A DNA stretch of 64,000 bases. Source: Frigoriglobus tundricola (GTDB taxonomy: Bacteria > Planctomycetota > Planctomycetia > Gemmatales > Gemmataceae). Below, one piece after another: positions 17,610 through 27,800 of the stretch. The translations under genes and the position numbers were made by a program. Within the stretch, counting starts at the first letter, position 1; each line of letters begins with the position of its first letter. The stretch covers positions 2,046,001 to 2,110,000 of the forward strand of contig NZ_CP053452.2 in the NCBI RefSeq assembly GCF_013128195.2, read 5' to 3'. Below the pieces are notes generated by a model. The model saw only the letters and a program-made list of their open reading frames with translations, had not been told where the DNA came from and did no database searches.

Positions 17610-18533
17610 ATGACCCCGCCACTCCTCACGCGCCCGCGCGCCGAGCTCCCGTCCCGGTCCAGCCTCGGCAAGATCGTGGTGAGCGACCTGGACCGCGTGG
17701 ACACGTACCCGACGCTGTCGGACACGACCGTGCGCGTCATGGGGATGGTGAACAACAGCAACGTGTCGGTCGCCGAGGTCGCGGGGATCGTGCGCCGCGA
17801 CGGGGTGATCGCCGGGGCGGTCCTCCGGGCCGCCAACAGTTGCGCCTACCGGGGCGCGAAGGAGATCGAGGAGGTGCAGCAGGGGGTGCTGCGCATGGGC
17901 CTTCAGGAGTGCCTCAAGCTGCTGAGCACGATGGGCGTGAAGACCATGTACAACCGCTACCCGGCGGCGGTCCAGGAGCGGTGCGACACCCTCCTGCGGC
18001 ACTCGCTGTTCGTCGCCCGGCTCGCGTCCGGGCTCAGTACCGCCGCCGCCGTGGGCCTACCGGGGCCGGCGTTCACCGCGGGCCTGCTCCACGACATCGG
18101 CCGGGTGGTGATGTGCGTGAAGTGCCCCGACGATGCGGCCACCGCGGCGCTCCTGACCGGGGAGGAGACCGAGGACACGGTCCAGCTCGAGCGCGACCGC
18201 GTGGGGACCGATCACGGCGCGGTCGGGGCCGATTTCGCGGTGCGCAACAAGCTGCCGGAGAGCATCGTCCGGGTGATCCTGAACCACCACCGCCCGGCCG
18301 ACGAGGTCGCGCACCGCGAACTGGTCGCGCTGGTCGCGGTCGCCGACCGGATCGCCAACCACGTCCAGGTGCGGCACAACGTGACCGGGTACAACCTGGT
18401 CACCTGCCCGCACTTTCCGGTCCTGGCCCGCCGCTGGACCCCGGTCCGCGCCGCCGCCTTCCACAAGACACTGGCCCAGACGGTCGTGCAGGCCATGCGC
18501 GACACCAAGACGATGCTCCGCTCGTGTGAGTGA
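17610..18533 (+). CDS. HDOD-domain protein 1
   Basis: A 307-residue cytoplasmic protein with an HDOD domain covering most of its length (DTYPTLSDTTVRVMGMVN, SVAEVAGIVRRDGVIAGAVL, VQQGVLRMGLQECLKLLSTM). The HD pair is retained in FTAGLLHDIGRVVMC, followed by VRVILNHHRP. HDOD proteins usually act in signalling or regulation of motility, stress and cyclic-di-GMP output, and the activity here is unknown. It has a tandem paralogue immediately downstream of the same length. The ATG at 17610 is the first start and precedes the conserved region by about 25 residues. Confidence 0.85.
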   Translation: MTPPLLTRPRAELPSRSSLGKIVVSDLDRVDTYPTLSDTTVRVMGMVNNSNVSVAEVAGIVRRDGVIAGAVLRAANSCAYRGAKEIEEVQQGVLRMGLQECLKLLSTMGVKTMYNRYPAAVQERCDTLLRHSLFVARLASGLSTAAAVGLPGPAFTAGLLHDIGRVVMCVKCPDDAATAALLTGEETEDTVQLERDRVGTDHGAVGADFAVRNKLPESIVRVILNHHRPADEVAHRELVALVAVADRIANHVQVRHNVTGYNLVTCPHFPVLARRWTPVRAAAFHKTLAQTVVQAMRDTKTMLRSCE

Positions 18534-18682
18534 CCCCGGGTTCGCGCCCGGGGCCGACAATTCGGTTCCCGGCGGCACGGTCGTGTGAATAGTCGCGGTT
18601 CCCGCCCCCCGCCGCCGCGGGGCCACGTCCGGCGCCCTAGGCTTTCACACCGGATCGCTGCCGACGCCGCTGGGACCCATCT

Positions 18683-19606
18683 ATGGCCGCGAAACTGTTG
18701 CACCGAGAGCCCCGCGCCCCGCGCCCCGATGCGACCGCGTTCCGCCAGACCGCGCTGGCCGACCTGGACCGCGTGGACACGTACCCGACGCTGTCGGACA
18801 CGGCCCTGCGCGTCATGGGGATGGTGAACAACAGTAACGTGTCGGTCGCCGAGGTGTCGGGGATCGTGCGGCGCGACGGGGTGCTGGTGGCCCGGGTCCT
18901 CCGGGCGGCCAACAGTTGCACTATCCGCGGGCGGACCGCGATCAACGACGTGCAGCAGGCGGTCCTGCGCATGGGCCTCCAGGAGTGCGCGAACCTGCTC
19001 GCGGCGGCGGGGGTGCGGGCGGTGTACGCCGCGTGTGCGCCGGCGGTCCGGGCCCGGTGCGACGCGCTCCTGCGGCACTCGCTGTTCGTGGGCCGGTTGG
19101 CGGCCGGGTTCAGCCGGAGCGCGGGGGTCGGCTCCCCCGGTCCGGCGTTCACGGCGGGGCTGCTGCACGACATCGGCCGGGTGGTGCTGTGCGTGAAGTG
19201 CAACGGGGTCACCGATCCCGACGTGGTTCCGGTCCGCGAGACCGACGGCACGATCGACGCGGAGCGCGCGGCGTTCGGTATCGACCACTGTGCGATCGGG
19301 TACCAGTTCGCGACCCGCAACGGGATGCCGGAGAACGTGGTCCGGGTGACCCTGAACCACCACCGCCCGGACGAAGAGCACATCCAGCGGGAGCTGGTGG
19401 CGCTGGTCGCGGTCGCGGAGCGGATCGGGAACTACGTCCAGCGCGAGCACCAGATCACGGGGTACGATCTCGGAACGTGCCCCCACTACCAGGTGCTGGC
19501 GGACGGGTGGACCTCGGGGCACGAGGCCGCGTTCGCCCGGGCGCTGCCCGCGGCGGTGGTGCGGGCGATCCGCGACACCCGCCACATGCTCAAGGCGATC
19601 GCATAG
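18683..19606 (+). CDS. HDOD-domain protein 2 (tandem paralogue)
   Basis: 307 residues, colinear with the preceding protein (DTYPTLSDTALRVMGMVNNS, VQQAVLRMGLQECANLLAAA, FTAGLLHDIGRVVLC, LNHHRPDEEH). Stretches of more than 40 bases around the DRVDTYPTLSD codons are almost identical between the two genes, which indicates a fairly recent tandem duplication or ongoing gene conversion. The N-terminal 20 residues and the region after the HD motif differ most, so the two may sense different signals. The 149 bases between the genes hold no other ORF. Confidence 0.85.
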   Translation: MAAKLLHREPRAPRPDATAFRQTALADLDRVDTYPTLSDTALRVMGMVNNSNVSVAEVSGIVRRDGVLVARVLRAANSCTIRGRTAINDVQQAVLRMGLQECANLLAAAGVRAVYAACAPAVRARCDALLRHSLFVGRLAAGFSRSAGVGSPGPAFTAGLLHDIGRVVLCVKCNGVTDPDVVPVRETDGTIDAERAAFGIDHCAIGYQFATRNGMPENVVRVTLNHHRPDEEHIQRELVALVAVAERIGNYVQREHQITGYDLGTCPHYQVLADGWTSGHEAAFARALPAAVVRAIRDTRHMLKAIA

Positions 19607-19617
19607 CAAGCCGAGTC

Positions 19618-19700
19618 AAAGTCGTAAGGTCGAAAGTCGTAAAGTCGTAAACCAGAATAGTTCTGGTTTACGACTTTACGACTTTCGACCTTACGACTTT
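19618..19700. repeat. Perfect 40-bp inverted repeat between convergent genes
   Basis: Arms 19618-19657 and 19661-19700 are perfect inverted complements separated by only tag. The arms are themselves built from AAAGTCGTA and AAGGTCG words. The element lies between the ends of the HDOD 2 gene (+) and a DUF1501 gene (-), where it could terminate both. A diverged relative lies at 51557-51645. Confidence 0.95.
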
Positions 19701-19711
19701 TGACTGGTCCG

Positions 19712-21181
19712 TCAGATAATCTGTTTGATCGGCTCGGCACCCTCGACGCCGACGAGCTTCTGGTCCAGGCCGCCGTAGAAGTACGTGAGCTTGTTCGGGT
19801 CCAGGCCCATCTGGTGCAGCACGGTCGCGTGCAGGTTCTTGACGTGGAACCGGTCGTCCACCGCGAAGTTGCCCAACTCGTCGGTGGTGCCGACGCTCAC
19901 CCCGCCCTTGATGCCGCCGCCGGCGAGCCAGGACGTGAACCCGTAGGCGTTGTGGTCGCGGCCGGTGCCCTGCGCGTACTCGGCGGTCGGCTGGCGGCCG
20001 AACTCGCCGGTCCAGATCACGATGGTGCTGTCCAGAAGCCCCTTCCGCTTCAAGTCGGCGAGCAGCCCGGCGATGGGCTTGTCCGTGTTGCCGGCGTGGA
20101 GCGCGTGGTTCTTCACCAGGTCGCCGTGCGCGTCCCAGTTGTGGTCGTTGTGGTTCCCGCCGCTGTAGATCTGGATGAACCGCACGCCGCGCTCCACCAG
20201 CCGGCGCGCGAGCAGGCACTTCCGGCCGAAGTCGTCGGTCCGCGCCTCGCCGATGCCGTAGAGGGCCTTCGTCTCCTCCGTTTCCTTGGAGAAGTCGACG
20301 GCCTCGGGGGCGTGCTCCTGCATCTTGAACGCGAGCTCGTAGCTGGCGATGCGGGCGGCGAGTTCGGAGTTGTCGGAGCGGCTCGCGAGGTGGAGTTCGT
20401 TCTTGTCCTTCAGGTGGTCGAGCAGGGCGCGCTGCTGGGCGCGGGTGGTGCCGTCCGGCAGGGCGAGGTCGTGGATCGGCGTCTTGTCGGCGCGGAGCTG
20501 CACGCCCTGGTACGCGGCCGGCATGTACCCGCTGGACCAGTTCTTCGGGCCGTTGATCGGCCCGCCCGAGTGGTCGAGCATCACCACGAACCCGGGCAGG
20601 TTCTCGTTCTCGCTGCCCAGCCCGTAGGTCACCCACGAGCCGAGGCACGGGCTGCCCGAGAGGAGCCGGCCGCTGTTCATCATGAGCAGGCCGGAGCCGT
20701 GGATGGGGCTCTCGGCGTACATCGAGTGCAGGAACGCGATGTCGTCCACGTGCCGCCCCACGTGGGGGAACAGGTCGCTGACGCGCTTGCCGCACTTGCC
20801 GTAGCTCTTGAACGCGAACTTCGGCCCGACGACGCGGCCCTGGTTCTTGTGCCCGCCGCGGCCGAACGTCTTGACGGTGATCGTCTTCCCGTCGAGCCGG
20901 GCGAGTTCGGGCTTCTCGTCGAACGTGTCGACCTGACTCGGCCCGCCGTACATGAACAGGAAGATGACGGCCTTCGCCTTGGCCGGGTGCATGGGCTTCC
21001 GGGGCGCCATGGGGTTATTGAACTTGGTCTTCGTGTGGTGCGGGGCGTCGGCCCCTTGCGCCAGGAGCGGGTCGTTGCCGAGGAGACCGGTGAGGCCCAG
21101 CGCGCCGAACCCGGCCCCGGTCTCCCACAGGAACTCGCGCCGGGTGCGGCGGCAGAACTGGTCGGCGGCTGGATCGTGCAT
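19712..21181 (-). CDS. DUF1501 protein
   Basis: 489 residues. A Tat signal (RRTRREFLWETGAGFGALGL) is followed by family landmarks AVIFLFMYGGPSQVDTFDEK, FPHVGRHVDDIAFLHSMYAE, GRKCLLARRLVERGVRFIQI, YSGGNHNDHNWDAHGDL, VIWTGEFGRQPT, GRDHNAYGFTSWLAGGGIKG and a C-terminal HATVLHQMGLDPNKLTYFYG. It is periplasmic with an alkaline-phosphatase-like fold and no defined substrate. In planctomycetes such genes commonly pair with PSCyt/DUF1553 genes. Here a nuclease gene separates the two. It ends beside the 40-bp palindrome. Confidence 0.92.
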   Translation of the reverse strand: MHDPAADQFCRRTRREFLWETGAGFGALGLTGLLGNDPLLAQGADAPHHTKTKFNNPMAPRKPMHPAKAKAVIFLFMYGGPSQVDTFDEKPELARLDGKTITVKTFGRGGHKNQGRVVGPKFAFKSYGKCGKRVSDLFPHVGRHVDDIAFLHSMYAESPIHGSGLLMMNSGRLLSGSPCLGSWVTYGLGSENENLPGFVVMLDHSGGPINGPKNWSSGYMPAAYQGVQLRADKTPIHDLALPDGTTRAQQRALLDHLKDKNELHLASRSDNSELAARIASYELAFKMQEHAPEAVDFSKETEETKALYGIGEARTDDFGRKCLLARRLVERGVRFIQIYSGGNHNDHNWDAHGDLVKNHALHAGNTDKPIAGLLADLKRKGLLDSTIVIWTGEFGRQPTAEYAQGTGRDHNAYGFTSWLAGGGIKGGVSVGTTDELGNFAVDDRFHVKNLHATVLHQMGLDPNKLTYFYGGLDQKLVGVEGAEPIKQII

Positions 21182-21189
21182 GACGGGCC

Positions 21190-22080
21190 TCAGTTGGTGG
21201 GTGCAGGCGCGGCGGGAGTTTGGGGCGACGGAACCAGGCGGGCGCGGAAGTCGGCGAGCGAAGTCGAAACGTATGCCGCATCAAGTAGGGCTTCCAAACG
21301 AAGCAAGTCGGTGACGACACGCACGGCCGCTGACACGTCGGCCGGTACGGGGCCGAAACTCCGTTCGAGTTTTCGCAGCACGACCCCCTGACGCGTCTTC
21401 ACGTCTTGCTCCTGGAGCCATTCCTGGAGAACCGGTGATTCGATCATGGCGTCTTTTCTCGCGAACAGTTTCTTCAGAAGCTCCTTATCGAACCGGAGGC
21501 CGCCGAGCAGTTGCATCGTGACCCGCAGGTTCTCCAAATCGCCCCCGGCCGTCTTCGCTTCAATCACGTCCTTGCATTGTTGTAACACGGGCTCCGGCGG
21601 GCCGTCGATCTTCATCAGCGCGACCCACGGGGCCATTCCCGGGTCGGTCAGTGGGAGGAAGCGGTCCGCGCTCAGTTCCCACAGGTTCACGAGCCGCCAC
21701 CCGGCTTCCAGCCGCGCGTACCCGAGCGGGCTGTCCAGCCGCACGCCCGGCGCCACGCGCACGTTCCCGCGGTCGTGCAGCGTGAGCGCGATCACGTCCG
21801 GAACCACGCGGCGGTTCAGGTACGTCAGCAGCACGTCGTCGAGCAACTCGTTCGCGGTACTGGCGTACGAGTAGGTGTTGATCTCGATGAGACACAACAC
21901 CGGTTCGGACCGGCCGGCGAGCCGGGCCTCCACCAGCCCGTCGGGCAACTGTCGCGACTGGACCAGTTCGCCGGGGACGGCCTTGACCGAGATCACCGGA
22001 CCGATCCCCGCCAACTGGAGGATGGCACCGGCGTGGTGCTCGATCAGCCATTTGCCGCCCTTGTCGTACTGAAACCGCAC
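21190..22080 (-). CDS. Rpn/YhgA-like PD-(D/E)XK nuclease family protein
   Basis: A 296-residue protein. The N-terminal 150 residues resemble the Rpn (transposase_31/YhgA-like) nuclease family: EPVLCLIEINTYSYASTANE in the position of the catalytic E-x-Q motif, then LLDDVLLTYLNRRVVPDVIA. Here the second acidic-site residue is ExN rather than the more common ExQ. The C-terminal half is helical (ENLRVTMQLLGGLRFDKEL, SPVLQEWLQEQDVKTRQGVV). Rpn proteins promote RecA-independent recombination. The gene lies 8 bases from the DUF1501 gene and 10 from the PSCyt gene, so it is embedded in their operon. Confidence 0.65.
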   Translation of the reverse strand: MRFQYDKGGKWLIEHHAGAILQLAGIGPVISVKAVPGELVQSRQLPDGLVEARLAGRSEPVLCLIEINTYSYASTANELLDDVLLTYLNRRVVPDVIALTLHDRGNVRVAPGVRLDSPLGYARLEAGWRLVNLWELSADRFLPLTDPGMAPWVALMKIDGPPEPVLQQCKDVIEAKTAGGDLENLRVTMQLLGGLRFDKELLKKLFARKDAMIESPVLQEWLQEQDVKTRQGVVLRKLERSFGPVPADVSAAVRVVTDLLRLEALLDAAYVSTSLADFRARLVPSPQTPAAPAPTN

Positions 22081-22090
22081 GAGCGATTCC

Positions 22091-24691
22091 TCAATCCAGA
22101 TACACGAACTCGTTGGCGTTCAGGCACAGCAGGCAGAACTGCGCGAGCGCCTTCAGGTCGTCGAGCCGGTGCTTCTCCTTCACCTGGGCGACGAAGGCCA
22201 CGTCCGCTTTGACTTCGGCGGCGGTCGGCACGCGGCCGGTCGTGAGGCGGATCGCCCGCGTCACCTGGGCGGCGAGGTCGTTCGGCGCGTCCTTGTGGAG
22301 CCGCCGGGCGAACGCCTCCGCTTGCTCGTTGGCGAACTCGCCGTTGAGCAGCCCGAGCGACTGCGTGGGCACCGTGGTGACGTACCGCACGGGGCAGCTC
22401 GAATCGGGGTCCGGCTGGTCGAACCCGACCAGGATCGGCACGCGGAGCGAGCGCTTGACGTGCGCGTACACGCTGCGGCGGTTCGCCTCCTCGGGCGGCG
22501 AGGTCGGCCAGCCCTGGCCCGGCACCGACTGGCCCGCAAGGACCTCCTTCGGGATCTTCGGGTACGTGCTCGGGCCGAACGGCTTCAGGTTCAGCGAGCC
22601 GCTGACGGCGAGGATCGTGTCGCGCACCTCTTCACCCGAGAGCCGCCGCATGTTGAACCGCCACAGGAGCGCGTTCGCGGGGTCGGCCTTGAGGTTGGCG
22701 GCGTCGGCGGCCGCCGAGAGCCGGTAGGTGCTGGACGTCATGATGAGCTTGTGGAGGCGCTTCAGCCGCCACGCCCCTTGTGGGGAGGAACCTCCCGCAG
22801 GTTCCCCCCGCTCCCCCCCCCCGCCCGTCACGAAGTCACTTGAAAGCCAGTCGAGCAGCTCCGGGTGCGTGGGCTGTTCGCCGAGCTTGCCGAAGTCGTT
22901 CGCCGTCGGCACGATCCCCTTGCCGAAGTGGTACTGCCACACGCGGTTCACGAACACGCGGGCGGTCAGCGGGTTGTCCTTCGAGGCGATCCAGTCCGCC
23001 AGGACCGTGCGCCGGCCGCTCGACCGCGCGCCCGGTTTCGGCGCGGCGATGTCGGGGTCCGGCAGGCCGAGGACCGCGGGGAAGCCGGGCTTCACCTCCT
23101 TGCCGGGCGCGTGCGGCGAGCCCCGAACGAGGATGTGTGTGGCCGGCGGGATCTTGTCGCAGTTGCTCACCGAGAGCGCGAGCTGTTGCCCGGCCGGGGC
23201 CGTCTTCTTCTCCAGCTCCGCGCGCTCCTTCTTGAGGGCCGTGTAGTCGTCCTTCTGCTGCCCCTTGAGGGCCGGCGCCACCTTCTTCGAGACCACCTGG
23301 GGCCGGTCCGGGCCTTCGGAAGCGCGCTGGTCTTCGGCGGGGAGGGTCTTGATGACCGCGTCCTCGAGCGCCTCCATCGCCTTCTTGATCTCGGTCACGC
23401 GGGCCTGCCGCTTCTTCAGGTCCTCTTCGTATTTGGCGCGCTGCTCCGGCGGCGTGATGTCGGTGAAACTGGGGGCCGAGCGCAGGTTGGTGTCGTAGGA
23501 GTGCGGGCGCACGTCGCGGACGAACGCGACCAGCTTGTAGTAGTCGGCCTGCGGGATCGGGTCGGCCTTGTGGTCGTGGCAGCGGGCACAGTTGAAGGTG
23601 GACCCGAGGAACGCCTGCCCGGCGGTGGCGACGAGGTCGTCGTAGCCGTCGAACAGCGCCTGGAGCGGGTCGGCCGGTTCGTCGTCCCAGATGCCGAGCC
23701 GGTAGAACCCGGTGGCGACGACCGCGTCGGGGTTGTAGCCGGGCATCTCGTCGCCCGCGAGCTGTTCCTTCACGAAATCGGTGTACGGCTTGTCGGCGTT
23801 GAAGCTCTTGATGACGTAGTCGCGGTACCGCCACGCGTGCGGCTTGGCGCTGTCGCGCTCGTACCCGTTGGTCTCGCCGTAGCGGACCACGTCGAGCCAG
23901 TGCCGCCCCCACTTTTCGCCGTAGTGCGGCGACGCGAGCAGCCTGTCGAGCAGCTTTTCATACGCGTCCGGTGCCTCGTCCTTCACGAACGCGTCGATCT
24001 CCTCGGGGGCGGGCGGCAGCCCGATGAGATCATAGGTCGCCCGGCGGATGAGGGCGGCCTTGTCCGCCGGCGCGACGGGCTTCAGCCCCTTCGCTTCGAG
24101 CTTCGCGAGGACGAACGCGTCGATCGGGTTGCGCACCCACGCCTTGTCTTTCACCGCCGGTACGTCCGGGCGCTTCACAGGTTGATACGCCCAGTAGCGC
24201 TTCGCCTCCTCGGTCACGACGCCCTTCGGCGCCTTGGCCGTTTCGCCGCCCATGCGGTCGGCCGTGACGGGCAAGCCCTCCTTGACCCACTTTTCGAGGA
24301 CCGCGATCTCCTTGTCGGGCATCTTGCCCTTCGGGGGCATCTTGTGTTCGTCGCTCTTGTAATGGATCGCCTTCAGCAGGAGGCTGTCGCCCGGCTTCGC
24401 CAGATCGACGCCCGGCCCGGTCTCGCCGCCCTCGATCACGGCCTTGCGGGTGCTGAGATCGAACCCGCCCTTGATCTTCTCCGGGTCCGCCCCGTGGCAC
24501 TTCAGGCAGTGCTGTGTGAGGACCGGGAGGACCTCCTTCTCGTAGAAGGAGACCTGCGCCGCGGTGAACGCCGGCGGATCGGCTTTCTTGTCCTCAGCGA
24601 GCGACCGGCGCGGGGCGAGTCCGCCGGCGAACGCGACGAGGCCGGCGGCTAGCACAGCGAGTGCGAACGGGCGTGAAAAGCGTTGGGTCAT
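22091..24691 (-). CDS. PSCyt1/PSCyt2 (DUF1549)/DUF1553 planctomycete cytochrome-like protein
   Basis: 866 residues. A signal peptide (FALAVLAAGLVAFAGGLAPR) is followed by a PSCyt1 domain with a c-haem motif (LTQHCLKCHGADPEKIKGGF), then DUF1549 (LIRRATYDLIGLPPAPEEID, HWLDVVRYGETNGYERD, NCARCHDHKADPI) and DUF1553 (ARVFVNRVWQYHFGKGIV, LLWRFNMRRLSGEEVRD, a C-terminal FCLLCLNANEFVYLD). At about residue 613-634, between LLDWLSSDF and LKRLHKLIM, an in-frame GC-rich palindromic insert encodes GGGGERGEPAGGSSPQGA. The start is chosen at MTQRF because it opens the signal peptide. The protein is periplasmic, with a suspected redox role. Confidence 0.9.
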   Translation of the reverse strand: MTQRFSRPFALAVLAAGLVAFAGGLAPRRSLAEDKKADPPAFTAAQVSFYEKEVLPVLTQHCLKCHGADPEKIKGGFDLSTRKAVIEGGETGPGVDLAKPGDSLLLKAIHYKSDEHKMPPKGKMPDKEIAVLEKWVKEGLPVTADRMGGETAKAPKGVVTEEAKRYWAYQPVKRPDVPAVKDKAWVRNPIDAFVLAKLEAKGLKPVAPADKAALIRRATYDLIGLPPAPEEIDAFVKDEAPDAYEKLLDRLLASPHYGEKWGRHWLDVVRYGETNGYERDSAKPHAWRYRDYVIKSFNADKPYTDFVKEQLAGDEMPGYNPDAVVATGFYRLGIWDDEPADPLQALFDGYDDLVATAGQAFLGSTFNCARCHDHKADPIPQADYYKLVAFVRDVRPHSYDTNLRSAPSFTDITPPEQRAKYEEDLKKRQARVTEIKKAMEALEDAVIKTLPAEDQRASEGPDRPQVVSKKVAPALKGQQKDDYTALKKERAELEKKTAPAGQQLALSVSNCDKIPPATHILVRGSPHAPGKEVKPGFPAVLGLPDPDIAAPKPGARSSGRRTVLADWIASKDNPLTARVFVNRVWQYHFGKGIVPTANDFGKLGEQPTHPELLDWLSSDFVTGGGGERGEPAGGSSPQGAWRLKRLHKLIMTSSTYRLSAAADAANLKADPANALLWRFNMRRLSGEEVRDTILAVSGSLNLKPFGPSTYPKIPKEVLAGQSVPGQGWPTSPPEEANRRSVYAHVKRSLRVPILVGFDQPDPDSSCPVRYVTTVPTQSLGLLNGEFANEQAEAFARRLHKDAPNDLAAQVTRAIRLTTGRVPTAAEVKADVAFVAQVKEKHRLDDLKALAQFCLLCLNANEFVYLD
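22786..22830. repeat. Short in-frame GC-rich palindromic insert in PSCyt gene 1
   Basis: ggggaggaacctcc and ggttccccccgctccccccc are partial inverted complements around gcag. The insert is translated as GERGEPAGGSSPQ and has no counterpart in the conserved flanks. A related GEPAG peptide occurs in the repeat-rich linker of MutL. Confidence 0.55.
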
Positions 24692-24809
24692 GGCGGAAAC
24701 TCGCGGGGCGGGATGTTCTGGCGCCCCCGCGCGAGAGCGGGGGCGGCTCATAGAGGGAGGGAAGTTCATTCTATCACGCCCCCGCCCGCCGGGGCGAGGG
24801 CGTCGGGCT

Positions 24810-27800
24810 TCACGGCGTTTCCACGGTGACCGCCATCACGATCGGCGCGGTCTGGTCCGGTCCCTTCACCAGTTCGATGGTCTTCACCACGGCGTCCGGG
24901 CGCTTCGCCTCCACAGTGAGGTACCGCACCTGCTGGCCGCGGAGCGAGAACGCGAACTTCGACCCCGGCACGTCCACCTTCTGGATGTAGTCGGCGATGT
25001 GGACGGCGTTCTTCAGTTCGTGGTCCTCGGTCTTGCCGTCCTCGTAGGTGAGGCGGACGATCATGCTCACCGTCTTTTCGTTGTTGTACGGTGCCGCCCA
25101 CCCGCCGACCCCGCCGAGGATGTGGACCGCCTTCGCCTTGCCGTTGAACGGCAGGCTCACGCTCTTCGGCATCTTGGGCGGGATGGCCCCGTTCGGGCTG
25201 TGGAGCAGCACCACGTTCTTGACCGTGTCTTTTTGCGGGTCCACCAGCACGAACGGCACCGGCCCGACCGACTTCGGCTTCCAGTCCGAGAAGACGAGCC
25301 GTTCACCGTCCGCCCTCTCGTCGTAGAACATGCCCTTCGTGCTGACCGCGGTCGCGACCTTGTCCAGAATCAACGGCACGTACTTGCCCTTTTGCGACAG
25401 GAACTCGAGCAGGTCGGCGAGTTCCGCCGGCTTCATGACCTTCTCGAAGCCCTCGGGCATGAGCGACTTGTCCGTCTCTTTCATGGTGACGATGTCGCTC
25501 TTGGCGAGCGTGTGCCGCTTGGCCTCCGCGTCGATGATCTCCACCGACGTTCCGGTCTGCGCGCCGAGGATGCCGAGGACGCTGCGGTCGTCGGCCGTCG
25601 TGACGCGGTACAGCTTGAAGTTGCCCTCCACGCTCCGCGACGGGTCGAGAATCGCGATCGTCACCTCCTCCTTCGGGTGAACGCCGAAGCCCGTCAGCTC
25701 CGGCCCGATGGCCGTACCATCGTTGCCGTGCTTGTGGCACTTGGCGCAGTGGGCGAGGAACATCTTCTTGCCGTTGGCCACGTCGCCGGGCTTCGCGAGC
25801 GCGTCCTTGAGTTCCTCGATCACCTTCTGGCGGTCGGGGCTGGGCAAGCCGCCGCCGAGGGCGAGCAGCTTCCTGGCCCGTTCGGACACGTCCTTGTCCG
25901 GGTGCGAGGCGAGCCCCGTGCGCTGGTCGAGGGCGAGCATGTCGAACCGGAGCGTGCCCTTCTCGACCGCGTCGAGGAACGCCTTTGCGGAATCGGCCTT
26001 CGCGAGCACGAGCCGCAGCGCCGCCGGTCGCGCGCTGGTGGGCAGATCGCGCAGCTTGCCGACGACCGCGGAGCCAACGCCCTTTGCCTTAGATTGCGAA
26101 AGCGACTCGAGGATTCCGACCGCGAGCGAATCCGACGTATCCGTCGTCACGGCCGCGAGCAGTTTGGTGGCCGCGTCGTCGCTGTCCGGCTGAAACTCGA
26201 TCACCTGTTGGGCCGCGGCGATGCGGTCGGCGTCTTTCGCCTTCGCGTCGGCCAGCGTGGCGAACGCGGTTTTGGTGATGGCCGCGAGTTGCTCGTCGAT
26301 GCCCTTCACCTTCCAAGTCGAAGCGAGCTTGATGAGCTTTCCGCGCGACGCAACGGGGAGGCCGGTGAGGAGTTGGGCGATGGCCTTCTCTCCTTCGGGG
26401 GTCAAATTGGCGCTCTTACCGGCAGGCCAGCCCGCGGACAATCCGCTGATGACCGCTGTTACGTTATCGGGCTGAGCGTTCTTGCTACTCAGGGACCGAA
26501 GCAAGAGCGGAAGGGCCGCGTCGCCCCCGCCGGCGGCGTAATGTTTCGCGAGGAGTTCAACCGCGGCCAGGCCCTTTTGCGTCGTCTGGGAGTTCCGAAC
26601 CACGGTCGCCGCGAGAACGAGACCCGGGCGGGTCGCCGCCGCGCCCAACAGCGCTTCTTGCTGGACGCGATCGGCCCCGGAGGCGACCAGTTCGGATGCG
26701 ATCGTGGACGCCAGAGGGGACTCGTCCGGCTCGGTCGCCGGTGGCAGCGTGGCGGCGGCCAGTGCGGCGGCGAGTCTGACACTCGTTGCCGGATCGGTGG
26801 ACAGGGCGTCAGCAATCAATCCGGTGATGGACGGATTGTCGCCGGCCTTTCCGAGCGAGGCGAGCACCTGGTACGCCGCCCGCCGGACGTTCGCCGAGGG
26901 GTGCTTGAAAGCCGCCAGGTCGAGTGTTCCATTGATACTCAGCAGCGCCCAGGCCGCGTGGATCGCACCGGCATTCGACCCGGTTTCGTCAACGGTCTTG
27001 TCTTGAACCAGCTTCCGGAGTGCCTCCTCAACATCTGCCTTCCCGCGGTCCACCAGCAACCGTTGCGCGTGCAACCGCCAGGTCATGTTCGGGTGCTTCA
27101 GCGTTTCCACCAGCTTTTCCGGCGTCGCGTCCTTCAGCGTGAACGGCTTCTCCTCCTTCGCCTTCGTGTAGACGACGCGGTAGATGCGGCCGTGCGTCTT
27201 GTCGCGCAGTTCGGTTTCGTAGGCGTTACCCCTACCGTTCTTGAAGCCCGCCGGCGTCGGGTTGTGCTGCACGATGAACGCGTACCAGTCGATGACCCAC
27301 ATGTGCCCGTCGGGGCCGACCTGTGCGTCGATCGGCGAACTCCATTCGTCGTCGCTCGCGACGAGGTTCCAGCCGTACTTTGCCCTGAAGCTCGCACCGG
27401 ACGGTTGGAACGTCATGGTCGCGGTCAGGTGGCCCGTCGGTTCGGAGATGAACGCGGTGCGGTTCCAGTATTCGCGGGGGTAGGTACGGGCGGTGTAGAT
27501 CGACACGTTCGACGCGGCCGTGAACCCGCCGTGGAAATCGACCTGCCGCACCTTGTCCGTGATCGGCTCGATGTGGTTGTCGGCCGCGATGTTCTGCAAC
27601 ACTGTGGGCGCGAGCCCCTTCACCTTCTCGTAGTACCGGTTCGGGATGGGCATGTGGACGAACGGGCAGCCGTTGGCGGTGCTGCCGAACAGCTCGCCGC
27701 TCTCGTCGAAGCACAGCCCCCAGGTGTTGTTGCTCGTGCTGCGGAGGAACTCGAGCTTGGTGACCTTCAGCGGGCTGTCGGTGCTGGCGGGCGCGGCCGG

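Noticed and set aside
16354-17613. Lipoprotein reading to the stop at 17613
   Set aside because: The tail is Arg/Pro-rich, passes through a 16-bp terminator stem and ends in the leader of the HDOD gene. A one-base correction gives a natural stop at 17431.
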